This document shows, piece after piece, positions 7,761-15,002 of a stretch of DNA of 17,407 bases (position 1 is its first letter; every line of letters starts with the position of its first letter). Origin of the DNA: Nitrosomonadales bacterium (GTDB taxonomy: Bacteria; Pseudomonadota; Gammaproteobacteria; Burkholderiales; Gallionellaceae); assembly GCA_003235435.1 (NCBI GenBank), contig QJWF01000207.1:1-17407 (forward strand), given 5' to 3'. Made by a program: the position numbers and the translations under genes. A model generated the notes under the pieces. That model was not told the origin of the DNA and did no database searches. It saw only the letters and a program-made list of their open reading frames with translations.

Positions 7761-8042
7761 TTATATCAATCCGGCTATCGGCTCGAAGGTGCCCGCAAGA
7801 TCCAGCACTATCACCAACGCAACTGTTATCCATGCGATCCGTCGCAGCCAAGGCGCCACCCAGCTCAAGACCATATGCTCAGTCTGACGTCTCCGCTCAT
7901 TTGGCTGAAACCTGTAGACCATTCGCCGGTCCCGCTTGCGATGACGGTACCCCGAGGCCGACGTGATCTTGTAGGCCAGGAAAAAACTGCCTGCAATAAA
8001 TATCATCATGACGGTGCTTAGCAATTGACTCGATGCTTCCAT
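7761..8042 (-). CDS. Small two-helix membrane protein, unknown function
   Basis: A 93-aa protein with predicted membrane helices at about 5-25 and 68-89, separated by a strongly basic loop (YRHRKRDRRM and NERRRQ). By the positive-inside rule the loop is cytoplasmic and both ends face the periplasm. The ATG is preceded by AAAGGGGAGAG, an SD-like run with short spacing. The family is not recognised. The coherent charge and hydrophobicity pattern argues that it is a real gene and not a chance frame. The 227 bases upstream (8043-8269) hold no other gene. Confidence 0.6.
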   Translation of the reverse strand: MEASSQLLSTVMMIFIAGSFFLAYKITSASGYRHRKRDRRMVYRFQPNERRRQTEHMVLSWVAPWLRRIAWITVALVIVLDLAGTFEPIAGLI

Positions 8043-8269
8043 CTCTCCCCTTTCCGCCGAATCATGATCATGAGATTCAGCCTTTCTCCATTCAACAAGG
8101 TTGCCGGATCGCGATCAGGATGCGTGTCCATGAGTTCATGAGGCCTGGTCAAAGAGAAGGTAGCAGTTCAGCCGGCCGGGGAAAGCCGGAATAAGCACGT
8201 GAAAACACGCCATTTTTGAAATTGGTGAATAACGTCAGGTCGATTCGATCATGCAAGGTTAGCAATTCG

Positions 8270-8530
8270 ATGAAACTCCCGCTGCGAATCTCTCTCGGCA
8301 TGGCAGGCATCATCCTGATTGCCTCGCCGCTTTGCATCCTGGTCACGTTGCTGTTGCTGCCGTTCCGGTCATGGCTGGAGGAGACAACCGGTATCGAATC
8401 TGTCGGCCATTCGTGGATTGTCGCTTAGGGTCTTGCGGCTGTATTCCTGGCCATGGGGATCGGCTCATTGCCGCCGCTGGTGGCCTTGCTGCGGTGCGGG
8501 CAGGACCGCAAGTATGCTGCAGGCTATTAA
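8270..8530 (+). pseudogene. Small inner-membrane protein gene interrupted by an in-frame TAG
   Basis: Starting from the ATG at 8270 (AAGG at 8255-8258), the frame reads a signal-anchor-like helix (residues about 8-31), then RSWLEETTGIESVGHS, and meets TAG at 8426-8428. The same frame continues without a further stop as GLAAVFLAMGIGSLPPLVALL, a second hydrophobic helix, then a basic end RCGQDRKYAAGY, to TAA at 8528-8530. The two halves together give an 86-residue, two-helix protein. I recall small bacterial membrane proteins with a TGIES-GHS motif between two helices, which supports a single ancestral gene. The break could be a nonsense mutation, a sequencing error, or suppression. If translated as is, a 52-aa one-helix product would result. 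Confidence 0.6.
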
Positions 8531-8925
8531 ACGACCTTGATACTAAGTTCGACAGCGGCCCGTAGCGTATTGGCCGAGATGCATCCGCGTTCCGCGATGG
8601 TAACCAGCTTGCCCAGTTCTTCCGGAGGGTCGCACTCGGCGGACACCGTCATGCGGATCGCTGAGAAGCGCGACGGTGCATCGGACATGTCACCTTCGAT
8701 CTCCGCGCGGGCATTGCTCATTTTGATATTACGCGCCTTGGCGGCGGCAAGAAGATTGCTCATGAAACAACCGCCCAGACCATTCAGCATCGCCTCTCCG
8801 CCCATCATGCCCGCATTCGTACCGCCTTTGGCCTCGGGTCTGTCCATCACCAGTTCATGTCCACGGGCATTGCCCCTGGATGCGCTGCTGCTGATCTGAT
8901 CCACTCTCACTGTTGCTGTTGCCAT
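8527..8925 (-). CDS. OsmC/Ohr family protein
   Basis: A 132-aa protein with AAGGAG seven bases before the ATG. OsmC-family thiol peroxidases reduce organic hydroperoxides using two cysteines. Here the first is Cys53 in GLGGCFMSNLL, on the central helix, and the second is Cys115 in AERGCISANT; both sit at the family positions. Cys98 is extra. The family has subgroups of unknown substrate, and this short form is not clearly Ohr or classical OsmC. Its stop codon overlaps that of the convergent broken membrane gene within 8527-8530, so no terminator separates them. The 292 bases upstream (8926-9217) show no gene. Confidence 0.85.
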   Translation of the reverse strand: MATATVRVDQISSSASRGNARGHELVMDRPEAKGGTNAGMMGGEAMLNGLGGCFMSNLLAAAKARNIKMSNARAEIEGDMSDAPSRFSAIRMTVSAECDPPEELGKLVTIAERGCISANTLRAAVELSIKVV

Positions 8926-9217
8926 GCGATTTCTCCTTGATCAATATATCCAGATTGCCGCCATGTGCTGAAACTATACTCCATCTTTGTATCCATCATG
9001 CCGTTCACGACCCGGTCATCCTTTTGCCGGAATATTCGTTGATAATACCTTCATCGGCATTGGAGGTATCGCAGGTACGTCGAATCCATTCTATCCGTCG
9101 AGTCAGCCAATACGCCTGATGAAGCGTATCGCAAACTGCAACTCTTCAGGCTGTTATAGGGTCTACATGCACTTTCACCACTGAACTGCATCATTCGCAT
9201 ACTACAGCCGACACATC

Positions 9218-11107
9218 ATGTTCAGGTTTCTCGAATCACTCATTCGCGGCACCCGTGCCCACAAGGCAGTGACGCCACCGAGCGGGCTTCTGTCCTTCTA
9301 TTGGCATTTCATCGGCCAGACACCTTGGCCCTATGTGGCGATGATAGTCACCAGCCTGAGTGTCGCGCTTGCGGATATGTGCATTCCCATCTTTGTCGGC
9401 AAGCTTGTTGCGCTGATGGAAGCGCCGGACCGTGCCGCCGCATTGTCATCACAGGCGACGATGTTGTCAGCAATGATTCTGGTCGTGCTGGTCGTGCGTC
9501 CGCTGCTCCAGTTCTCCGACATCGCGATACGCCACAACGCGCTGATGCCGGGTGCAACCAGCCTGGTACGCTGGCAAAGCCATTGGCACGTGCTGCGGCA
9601 GAGTTGGCCGTTCTTCCAGCAGGATTTTGCGGGACGGATCGCCAACCGCGTCATGCAGACTGCACAGGCGTTGCGCGACAGCGTGATGTCTTCTATACGC
9701 GCGGGGTTGTATTTGTCTACCTACGGCATCTTGACACTGGTATTGGTATCGAGGTTCGACTGGCGCCTGACGGTGCCGACCCTGCTCTGGTTGTTGGCTT
9801 ATGCAGTCTTTCTGCGATTTTTCGTGCCGCGGCTGCGCGAGTTGGCCAAACAGAGTTCCGATGTGCGCTCGCTGGTAATGGCGCGCGTGGTCGACAGCTA
9901 TACCAACATCCTCACGGTCAAACTTTTTTCCAAGATGGTCGACGAAGATGCTTACGTGCGCGAGGTGCTGGACCAACACCAGGAAGCCATCTCGCAGCAC
10001 ATGCGCATGACCAGCCGATTCATGTTTACGTTGCAGTCCTTGAACGCGCTGCTGCTGGTCAGTACCACGGTGATCGGACTGACTTTGTGGGCGCGTGGGG
10101 CAATCGATGCCAGCCAAGTGGCGACGGCATTGCCGCTGGTATGGCAGATCACCAACATGGCAGGCTGGGTTTCGTTTGAAGTCGCAGGCATCTTCGAGAA
10201 TGTTGGCGTGGTGCAGGACGGCATGCAAACCATCTCCGTGCCCCATACACTGATTGACGAAAAAGACGCCAGACCGATCAACGTGACGCGCGGGGAAATA
10301 CGCTTCGACCAAGTGAGTTTCAATTACGGCGCAGGCAGCGGCACGCACGACAAACCCGCTTTTGAAAGACAGGTGCTCGACTGCATCGACCTGATCGTGC
10401 ATCCCGGAGAGCGCATCGGCCTGGTCGGCCGCTCCGGCGCCGGAAAGTCGACGCTGGTCAATCTGCTGCTGCGCTTTTTCGACATCGAGCACGGGCGTAT
10501 CACCATCGACGGACAGGACATCCGGCACGTCACACAGGAAAGCCTGCGCGCACAGATCGGGCTGGTCACCCAGGACACCTCGCTGCTGCACCGTTCGATC
10601 GCCGACAACATACGCTATGGCCGTCCGAATGCGACGCAGGCAGAGATCGAAGCCGCGGCGCACAAGGCACAAGCCCACGAGTTCATCCTCGGTTTGCGCG
10701 ACTGGAACGGCCGCCAAGGGTACCAGGCACATGTCGGCGAACGCGGCGTGAAACTTTCCGGAGGGCAGCGCCAGCGCATCGCGATTGCACGGGTCATACT
10801 CAAGGATGCACCCATCCTGCTGCTCGACGAAGCAACCTCGGCACTCGACAGCGAGATCGAGGCAAGCATCCAGGAACAACTGATCGGCCTGATGTACGGC
10901 AAGACAGTGATCGCCATCGCGCACCGCCTGTCAACCATCGCCCGCCTGGACAAGCTGGTCGTGATTGACCCCGGCACGATCGTCGAGCAGGGTACACACA
11001 ACGAATTGCTGCGCCGCAACGGACTCTATGCCGCGCTGTGGCAACATCAGTCAGGCGGTTTTCTCGCGGAAGATCTGCCAGAATTACCCGAACAGGTACC
11101 GGCATAG
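9218..11107 (+). CDS. ABC exporter half-transporter (fused permease and ATPase)
   Basis: A 629-aa protein. The membrane domain has hydrophobic segments at about 38-65, 82-100, 160-202 and 270-312, consistent with six helices. The nucleotide-binding domain begins near 360. Walker A is GRSGAGKST (404-412), the Q-loop Gln is 452, the signature LSGGQ is 513-517, Walker B is ILLLDEAT (533-540), and the H-loop His is 569, all canonical. It should act as a dimer, exporting lipids, peptides or drugs; the substrate cannot be told from sequence. There is no peptidase domain. The ATG at 9218 has no clear SD; no better start was found. No adaptor or outer-membrane channel gene is adjacent. Confidence 0.93.
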   Translation: MFRFLESLIRGTRAHKAVTPPSGLLSFYWHFIGQTPWPYVAMIVTSLSVALADMCIPIFVGKLVALMEAPDRAAALSSQATMLSAMILVVLVVRPLLQFSDIAIRHNALMPGATSLVRWQSHWHVLRQSWPFFQQDFAGRIANRVMQTAQALRDSVMSSIRAGLYLSTYGILTLVLVSRFDWRLTVPTLLWLLAYAVFLRFFVPRLRELAKQSSDVRSLVMARVVDSYTNILTVKLFSKMVDEDAYVREVLDQHQEAISQHMRMTSRFMFTLQSLNALLLVSTTVIGLTLWARGAIDASQVATALPLVWQITNMAGWVSFEVAGIFENVGVVQDGMQTISVPHTLIDEKDARPINVTRGEIRFDQVSFNYGAGSGTHDKPAFERQVLDCIDLIVHPGERIGLVGRSGAGKSTLVNLLLRFFDIEHGRITIDGQDIRHVTQESLRAQIGLVTQDTSLLHRSIADNIRYGRPNATQAEIEAAAHKAQAHEFILGLRDWNGRQGYQAHVGERGVKLSGGQRQRIAIARVILKDAPILLLDEATSALDSEIEASIQEQLIGLMYGKTVIAIAHRLSTIARLDKLVVIDPGTIVEQGTHNELLRRNGLYAALWQHQSGGFLAEDLPELPEQVPA

Positions 11108-11113
11108 TTCGGC

Positions 11114-11142
11114 TACCTGCAGACAGATTCCGCATGCAGGTA
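11114..11142 (+). terminator. Hairpin after the ABC exporter gene
   Basis: TACCTGCA (11114-11121) and TGCAGGTA (11135-11142) form a perfect 8-bp stem with a 13-base loop, starting six bases after the stop codon. It is followed by AAACTCATTT and not a U-run, so it may stabilise the 3' end or support factor-dependent termination. Confidence 0.4.
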
Positions 11143-11438
11143 AAACTCATTTGGCATACGGCGCAGCAAAAATCCACTGATCGCGGATATTCCTATATCG
11201 TGGAAAATTTTGTTCAATAACTTGTTCCCTAATCCTTATATTCAGGAAACTTGTGAGCAGGATACAGACGAACGCGAAAAAAGTTATCTTTAATAAACAA
11301 CAATATAAACACAATTTTCAAACATTGGCGCAATTATTGCGAGATATTCGGCATGTATGTACCTGATTACGCAATGGTGGCGAAAATGTATTGCTTTTAT
11401 GTCTGTTCGAACATGATGTTCTCGTCCGGGGGGTTGGC
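11143..11438. other. AT-rich gene-free stretch
   Basis: No convincing gene is seen here. The stretch is markedly AT-rich, especially 11275-11345, which has several A-runs and T-runs. It probably contains the promoter of the gene at 11439, but no -35/-10 pair stands out. Confidence 0.4.
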
Positions 11439-11864
11439 ATGGAAATGCTGAGTGTGCTGCTGCTCGCATCGCCGCTTGTCGACCTTCAGGTGGACATGAA
11501 AAGTGTGGCTCCGGAGTATTCGATCGCGAACTCAAAGGAACAGGTATTCGAGTCTCTAGAAAACACACGGAAATATGGCGGGCAGGAACTTGGGCCGCTG
11601 CATTATTTGGGTGTTGCGAGATGTCACGGGTTCCATCTGTGTCGTTTCGTGATCCGGGCACCCAGTTACGAGCGTGCTTACAGCATCATGCAGGATTACG
11701 TGAGTCGGATCAACTCGTCGGCACTGATGCAGGAGAAACTAAGGCAAGGCGGCAGCTTGTTCATGGGCGGCCTTGTCAGCGATGAGCAGGCAGACAAAGC
11801 CGAGCTCCACAGATTTATTGAAACTGCCAGCGACAGTTTAGGTCCGCTTTTTGTGTTGCATTGA
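11439..11864 (+). CDS. Conserved-looking protein of unknown function
   Basis: A 141-aa protein from the ATG at 11439, preceded by GGGGGGTTGGC. The frame could start earlier at a TTG at 11391. The N-terminus is hydrophobic (residues about 4-14) but lacks the basic residues of a signal peptide. A Cys/His-containing segment, ARCHGFHLCRFVIRAPSYERA (about 61-80), precedes a helical C-terminal half. I do not recognise a family. The reading frame is free of stops with ordinary codon use, and the opposite-strand ORF here has a low-complexity, shadow-like composition. It is followed by about 330 bases without a protein gene. Confidence 0.6.
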   Translation: MEMLSVLLLASPLVDLQVDMKSVAPEYSIANSKEQVFESLENTRKYGGQELGPLHYLGVARCHGFHLCRFVIRAPSYERAYSIMQDYVSRINSSALMQEKLRQGGSLFMGGLVSDEQADKAELHRFIETASDSLGPLFVLH

Positions 11865-11941
11865 ATCGACCCTGGCGCACGGGTTGTGGAAATTTTTAGG
11901 CTGTTGGTTGGCCGCTAAAGGATGGATGGCGTTATCCTGAA

Positions 11942-12042
11942 CAGGAGCCCTTTCACTCCTGAAGGTAACTTAAGGCTCATTCCTTAAATGTACCATCTCT
12001 TGCGGACAACCCGGAACGGGGGCTAAGGCCCCCGTTTTTTTT
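11942..12042 (+). ncRNA. Candidate small RNA or structured 3' UTR (three hairpins)
   Basis: The 334 bases between 11864 and 12199 carry no protein gene. They contain three perfect stem-loops in order: CAGGAG/CTCCTG (11942-11961, loop 8), TTAAGG/CCTTAA (11970-11987, loop 6) and a strong GC terminator stem (12015-12036). This is the layout of many Hfq-type small RNAs: two hairpins, a single-stranded linker and a terminator with eight U. CUCCU in the first stem could pair with Shine-Dalgarno sequences. No good promoter is visible just upstream, so it may be processed from the mRNA of the gene ending at 11864. Confidence 0.35.
12015..12042 (+). terminator. Strong Rho-independent terminator
   Basis: AACGGGGGC (12015-12023) and GCCCCCGTT (12028-12036) form a perfect 9-bp stem with a TAAG loop, and a run of eight T covers 12035-12042. 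It ends transcription from the gene at 11439-11864 or from the candidate small RNA. Confidence 0.93.
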
Positions 12043-12198
12043 CGCCGATTGCCGATTTCGGCGTGCGGAACAAGATTACCGATGATCCGGACTGCCCTTC
12101 CTTATGTAATAAACCGCTTGTCTACACGACTGTGACAACTGACCCTGTACGCGATTTGCTGTAAAGTGGCTTCCTGCAATTCACTCCGGAGCAAATCC

Positions 12199-12474
12199 AT
12201 GGACAAAGAAGATCTGAGAAGGGAACAGCGCTTCCTGCGCATGATGCGCAAGACGCTCGGGAACGTCGTCAAGGACGTAACGCCTCTTGGCGGACGTATC
12301 AACCCGTTGTCTGAAAATACGATTCATGACATCAGGGAATGTTTTGGCTTGATCTCGGCGAGGGAAAGAGAACTGGCCGAAGCGCTCGGTTTCGAACAGG
12401 CCAAACCCTATTACGCGGACGGCGAACTTCCGGATGCGAAAGTGATCAGCATCATCAAGTCGTCCAAGGATTAA
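12199..12474 (+). CDS. Small cytoplasmic helical protein, unknown function
   Basis: A 91-aa protein with CGGAG (12187-12191) seven bases before the ATG. It is highly charged with no membrane segment. The first half is basic (KEDLRREQRFLRMMRK). The centre carries NPLSENTIHDIRECFGLIS followed by ARERELAEALGF, predicted to be helical. Related short proteins seem to be common in betaproteobacteria and are sometimes labelled segregation and condensation protein A; that name is from memory and is not supported by the sequence itself. Thirty-six bases separate it from the PAS protein gene downstream, so the two probably share a transcript. Confidence 0.75.
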   Translation: MDKEDLRREQRFLRMMRKTLGNVVKDVTPLGGRINPLSENTIHDIRECFGLISARERELAEALGFEQAKPYYADGELPDAKVISIIKSSKD

Positions 12475-12510
12475 GGAACGATACGGCGTCGCAGAAAGAT
12501 GCTTTGATCT

Positions 12511-13104
12511 ATGTCCGATATTTCTTCTCGATCCCGGAAAAAATACCGACCGACAGTAGCAAGGTTGCTGATCATACTCACTGTAGCGGCATTCCTTGAT
12601 GAACTGCTGGTGTTGTTCCTCATGGATAGGTTGCCTTCCATGCCAAAAGTGGCGGCCTACCTGCTGGACGCCACTTTGATGGCCGCGCTGATTTTCCCCG
12701 TATTCTATTTTCTTGTTTACCGTCCGATGTCGCGGAACATTGCCGAGCTCAGGGAGGCAAAAGAAAATTTGCGTACGGTCTCGGTCGCTTTCGAGAGCAA
12801 GGACCCGATACTGATCACCGATGCACAAGGCAGCATCCTCCGCGCCAACAAAATGTTTTTGAAAATCAGCGGTTACAATCCGGAAGAATTGGTGGGGCAA
12901 CATTCCCGAATCCTAAATACAGGGAGGTATGGTAAGGAATACTACAAAAGCATGTGGGATGACCTGTTGCGCAAAGGTTCCTGGGCAGGGGAAACGCGCA
13001 TCAGGGACAAACGGGGAAATGAATTTGCAATCGGGATGGTCATTACCGCGGTAAAAAATGACCAGAAAGAGACCACGCATTACGTCGCCATATACACGCT
13101 TTGA
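12511..13104 (+). CDS. Membrane-anchored PAS-domain protein without an output domain
   Basis: A 197-aa protein. Two membrane helices lie at about 17-38 and 48-70, with the LLDATL...FPVFYFLVYRP pattern often found at the N-terminus of proteobacterial histidine kinases and GGDEF proteins. A short linker is followed by one PAS domain (about 88-196: DPILITDAQGSILRANKMFLKISGY, then GSWAGETRIRDKRGNEF, then HYVAIYT). The protein stops exactly where a signalling helix (usually DITERK) would lead into a kinase or cyclase. No such domain follows in any frame, so it is either a natural sensory stub or an old truncation. The ATG lacks a good SD, suggesting coupling to the gene 36 bp upstream. Confidence 0.85.
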   Translation: MSDISSRSRKKYRPTVARLLIILTVAAFLDELLVLFLMDRLPSMPKVAAYLLDATLMAALIFPVFYFLVYRPMSRNIAELREAKENLRTVSVAFESKDPILITDAQGSILRANKMFLKISGYNPEELVGQHSRILNTGRYGKEYYKSMWDDLLRKGSWAGETRIRDKRGNEFAIGMVITAVKNDQKETTHYVAIYTL

Positions 13105-13129
13105 AAGGCTGACCCTCCGCAGGGCCATG

Positions 13130-13164
13130 TGTGATGGCAGGCCGGTTCCAGCCGCGGCATCACA
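13130..13164. repeat. Extended inverted repeat between the PAS and SGNH genes
   Basis: TGTGATG (13130-13136) pairs with CATCACA (13158-13164). An inner CGG/CCG or GGC/GCC pairing extends the structure. There is no U-run, so it is not a classical terminator. It shares GTGATG/CATCAC arms with the hairpin at 2895-2917. Confidence 0.4.
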
Positions 13165-13231
13165 ATCGTGATATTGCAAGTGCCGGAATCGATCGAACAC
13201 TACGCCCTTTATTTCAATAACAGGATTGACC

Positions 13232-13306
13232 ATGAACAATCAACCCTGCAACGAACATAGCACTCCTGCCGACTTTTCTGCATCAGCATGGCACGCAGCA
13301 CCATGA
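13232..13306 (+). CDS. Possible 24-codon leader ORF overlapping the SGNH-hydrolase start
   Basis: An ATG at 13232 with AGGA six bases upstream opens a 24-residue frame (MNNQPCNEHSTPADFSASAW, then HAAP). It ends in TGA at 13304-13306, overlapping the downstream in-frame ATG at 13303 as ATGA. Neither candidate start of the SGNH gene (13288, 13303) has its own SD, so ribosomes finishing this ORF could reinitiate there. The peptide resembles nothing known to me, and its existence is an inference from signal layout. Confidence 0.3.
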   Translation: MNNQPCNEHSTPADFSASAWHAAP

Positions 13307-13986
13307 CCCTCTCTCTAAACTGTTCGCTGCGTCGGATTGTTTTATCGGTTGTCGCGATCGTTCTGGTCACCGCATGTACTTCCAAAGCCAAAGAAGCTGC
13401 ACTGCCCGACGGCAGCCGGGTACTGGCGCTGGGTGATAGCCTGACACAGGGCGCCGGCGTGAAGCCTGAACAAGCGTGGCCCGACCTGCTGGCGCGCAAG
13501 ACCGGATGGGCGGTAGTCAATGGCGGCGTAAATGGCGACACCAGCGAAGCTGCGTTGCGCCGCCTGCCGAGCCTGCTGGAACGGCACAACCCGTCGCTGG
13601 TGCTGGTAACACTCGGTGGCAACGACATGCTGCGCCACATACCCCGACAACAGACTGTTGCCAATGTGGAACAGATACTCGCCGAGATCAGGGCGCACGG
13701 GGCGGAACCGGTTCTGCTGGCGACGCCAAATCCGAGCCTGATGGGTGCTGTCTTCCAACATTTGAGCGCGCCTGATTTCTACCGCAAGCTCGCCGAATCG
13801 CAGCAAGTCCTGTTGATCGAGGATGCGATCGCAGAAGTGATCTCAGATCCGCAACTGAAGGGTGATCCCCTGCGTCCCAATGCCGCAGGGCACGAGATCC
13901 TGTCTGAAAAGATATTCAAGGAATTGAAGTCGGCTGGATTTGCCGGCCAAAAAACTGAAAAAAAGCCCGCAAAAGCGGGCCTGTAA
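13288..13986 (+). CDS. SGNH/GDSL-hydrolase lipoprotein (TesA-like), catalytic His replaced
   Basis: A 232-aa protein. After the basic SLRR region comes a hydrophobic helix and the lipobox VTAC (Cys30, or Cys25 if translation starts at 13303), so it is predicted to be membrane-lipidated. SGNH block I is LALGDSLTQG (nucleophile Ser51), block II is GGVNGDTS, and block III is GGND (Asn112). Block V, normally D-x-x-H-P-N, reads DPLRPN here: Asp193 is present but the catalytic His position is Arg196 (codon CGT). A His follows at 202 in AAGH. Relatives are arylesterases and lysophospholipases; this copy may be inactive or altered. The last 13 codons, rich in Lys, are encoded across the terminator of the convergent PEP-CTERM gene. 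Confidence 0.9.
   Translation: MARSTMTLSLNCSLRRIVLSVVAIVLVTACTSKAKEAALPDGSRVLALGDSLTQGAGVKPEQAWPDLLARKTGWAVVNGGVNGDTSEAALRRLPSLLERHNPSLVLVTLGGNDMLRHIPRQQTVANVEQILAEIRAHGAEPVLLATPNPSLMGAVFQHLSAPDFYRKLAESQQVLLIEDAIAEVISDPQLKGDPLRPNAAGHEILSEKIFKELKSAGFAGQKTEKKPAKAGL
13958..13980 (-). terminator. Rho-independent terminator of the PEP-CTERM gene, inside the SGNH coding end
   Basis: Read on the - strand, GCCCGC-TTTT-GCGGGC (13980-13965) is followed by seven T (13964-13958). It begins 28 bases after the stop of the PEP-CTERM gene. It lies wholly within the last codons of the convergent SGNH-hydrolase gene. Confidence 0.85.
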
Positions 13987-14007
13987 ATTGATAAATGGCG
14001 TTATAGA

Positions 14008-14661
14008 TTAAGTAAAATTCATCCTGTCTTTGTGACCTTTGCGACGCGCGATGATTCCTATCAGTCCAAGACCGGCTAACAACATGGCATAAGTCTCGGG
14101 TTCAGGGATTGGGCTAACCGGGAGCGAAATCAGGCTTCCCGTCTTGTTCCCGTTGGTATCTGTGTAGTATGCCTTGAGTGACAACCCGCTGCCAGTCAGC
14201 GCAACACCAGTGAAATTGAACGTGAACTGGACATTCGAATGCGAAGCAAGAGGCAAGATGTTGTAGCCATAACCTGAATTGGCAGTGTCTTGCATGCAAA
14301 CCCAGCTCGTTCCGGTACTATTACAACCCGAAGCATTCAAGCCACCCGGCGCCACCGACCAGTTGCTGAGCGCATCGGGAGTGCTCAATAAGCTGAACGA
14401 AACACCGGGCAAATAATTCATCGAACTGTCGAACAGAGGGCTTCCCAAATTGAATGCCAGACTGCTCAAGAAAGAACCGCCACCCGTGTAACCACTCAAG
14501 TCTATGGTCAAGGTAAAATTGTGGTTGGTGGTACTCAGTTCAGTAGTATCCAAACTGTAAATGGCGCCATCGACAGTCAAGGCCATTGCCTGCGATCCCA
14601 TGGCACCCAAGGCGACAACAATACTTGCAACGCGGCCCAGATAATTGATAAGTTTAGTCAT
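14008..14661 (-). CDS. PEP-CTERM sorting-domain protein
   Basis: A 217-aa protein with a signal peptide (about 1-27, cleavage after SQAMA). It then has a Ser/Thr/Gly/Asn-rich beta-type region with two Cys (113 and 122) likely to form a disulfide. The C-terminus is a classical PEP-CTERM: PIPEPETYAMLLAGLGLIG and the basic ARRK, giving recognition motif, membrane helix and stop-transfer. Such proteins are processed by an exosortase and are usually linked to exopolysaccharide or biofilm matrix. No exosortase gene is in the window. A nine-residue tail after ARRK is longer than usual. AGGA lies about nine bases before the ATG. A palindromic operator and possible promoter lie upstream (14809-14825, 14787-14782). 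It ends in a good terminator. Confidence 0.92.
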   Translation of the reverse strand: MTKLINYLGRVASIVVALGAMGSQAMALTVDGAIYSLDTTELSTTNHNFTLTIDLSGYTGGGSFLSSLAFNLGSPLFDSSMNYLPGVSFSLLSTPDALSNWSVAPGGLNASGCNSTGTSWVCMQDTANSGYGYNILPLASHSNVQFTFNFTGVALTGSGLSLKAYYTDTNGNKTGSLISLPVSPIPEPETYAMLLAGLGLIGIIARRKGHKDRMNFT

Positions 14662-14781
14662 GATAAAGATTCCTGTATGCCTGTATTCAATAAATATTGA
14701 TATGACTGGTCAAGAAATCTGAAACCAAATTCATTTCAATACCTTTTCTTTCCTAATCGCTTCCCAGTTGTTCAGGTTCAA

Positions 14782-14787
14782 AGAATA
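14782..14787 (-). promoter_or_regulatory. Candidate -10 box for the PEP-CTERM gene
   Basis: TATTCT on the - strand (14787-14782) matches four of six -10 positions. It lies 30 bases downstream of the centre of the operator at 14809-14825, with no good -35 between them, as expected for an activator-dependent promoter. The predicted start near 14775 leaves a leader of about 114 bases. Confidence 0.35.
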
Positions 14788-14808
14788 CACATACTGGAAA
14801 AAATTAAC

Positions 14809-14825
14809 ATTGTACTAAGGTACAG
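14809..14825 (-). promoter_or_regulatory. Lux-box-like operator, site 1 (facing the PEP-CTERM gene)
   Basis: On the - strand it reads CTGTACCTTAGTACAAT, an imperfect palindrome. It matches site 2 (14960-14976) at 15 of 17 positions, in the same orientation relative to its own gene. Extended to 20 bp it agrees with the Vibrio fischeri lux box at 13 positions by my count. A dimeric LuxR/FixJ-type activator is the most likely binder. Confidence 0.55.
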
Positions 14826-14959
14826 GTACGCTGAAATTGCGCCGGTCAGCGTGCAGGTTGCTGAATGAATGAAAATTTTGGGTCGATAACGGCCTTCATT
14901 CCTTTTCCTTTGTAAATCTGGAACTTAAATGTGCAAATCAGGTCGGAGATTGCCGTTAT

Positions 14960-14976
14960 CTGTACTTAAGTACAAT
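14960..14976 (+). promoter_or_regulatory. Lux-box-like operator, site 2 (facing the small membrane gene)
   Basis: CTGTACTTAAGTACAAT contains the perfect 12-bp palindrome GTACTTAAGTAC. It shares 15 of 17 positions with site 1 and lies 151 bp from it, pointing the opposite way. It would cover the -35 region of the promoter whose -10 is at 14997-15002, centred about 41-42 bases before the predicted start. Confidence 0.55.
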
Positions 14977-14996
14977 TTTCATCAATGTTATTTGCA

Positions 14997-15002
14997 TATA
15001 GT
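14997..15002 (+). promoter_or_regulatory. Candidate -10 box for the small membrane gene
   Basis: TATAGT matches five of six -10 positions. The -35 position holds only AATTTT, and the operator at 14960-14976 overlaps it, suggesting dependence on an activator. The predicted start is near 15009. Confidence 0.45.

Noticed and set aside
8149..8346. 65-codon open frame on the - strand
   Set aside because: It overlaps the broken two-helix gene antisense and has no ribosome binding site or family features.
9467..10924. 485-codon open frame on the - strand
   Set aside because: It lies wholly opposite the ABC exporter, whose motifs are all intact. Its product is His-, Asp- and Gln-rich without recognisable domains, typical of a shadow frame in GC-rich DNA.
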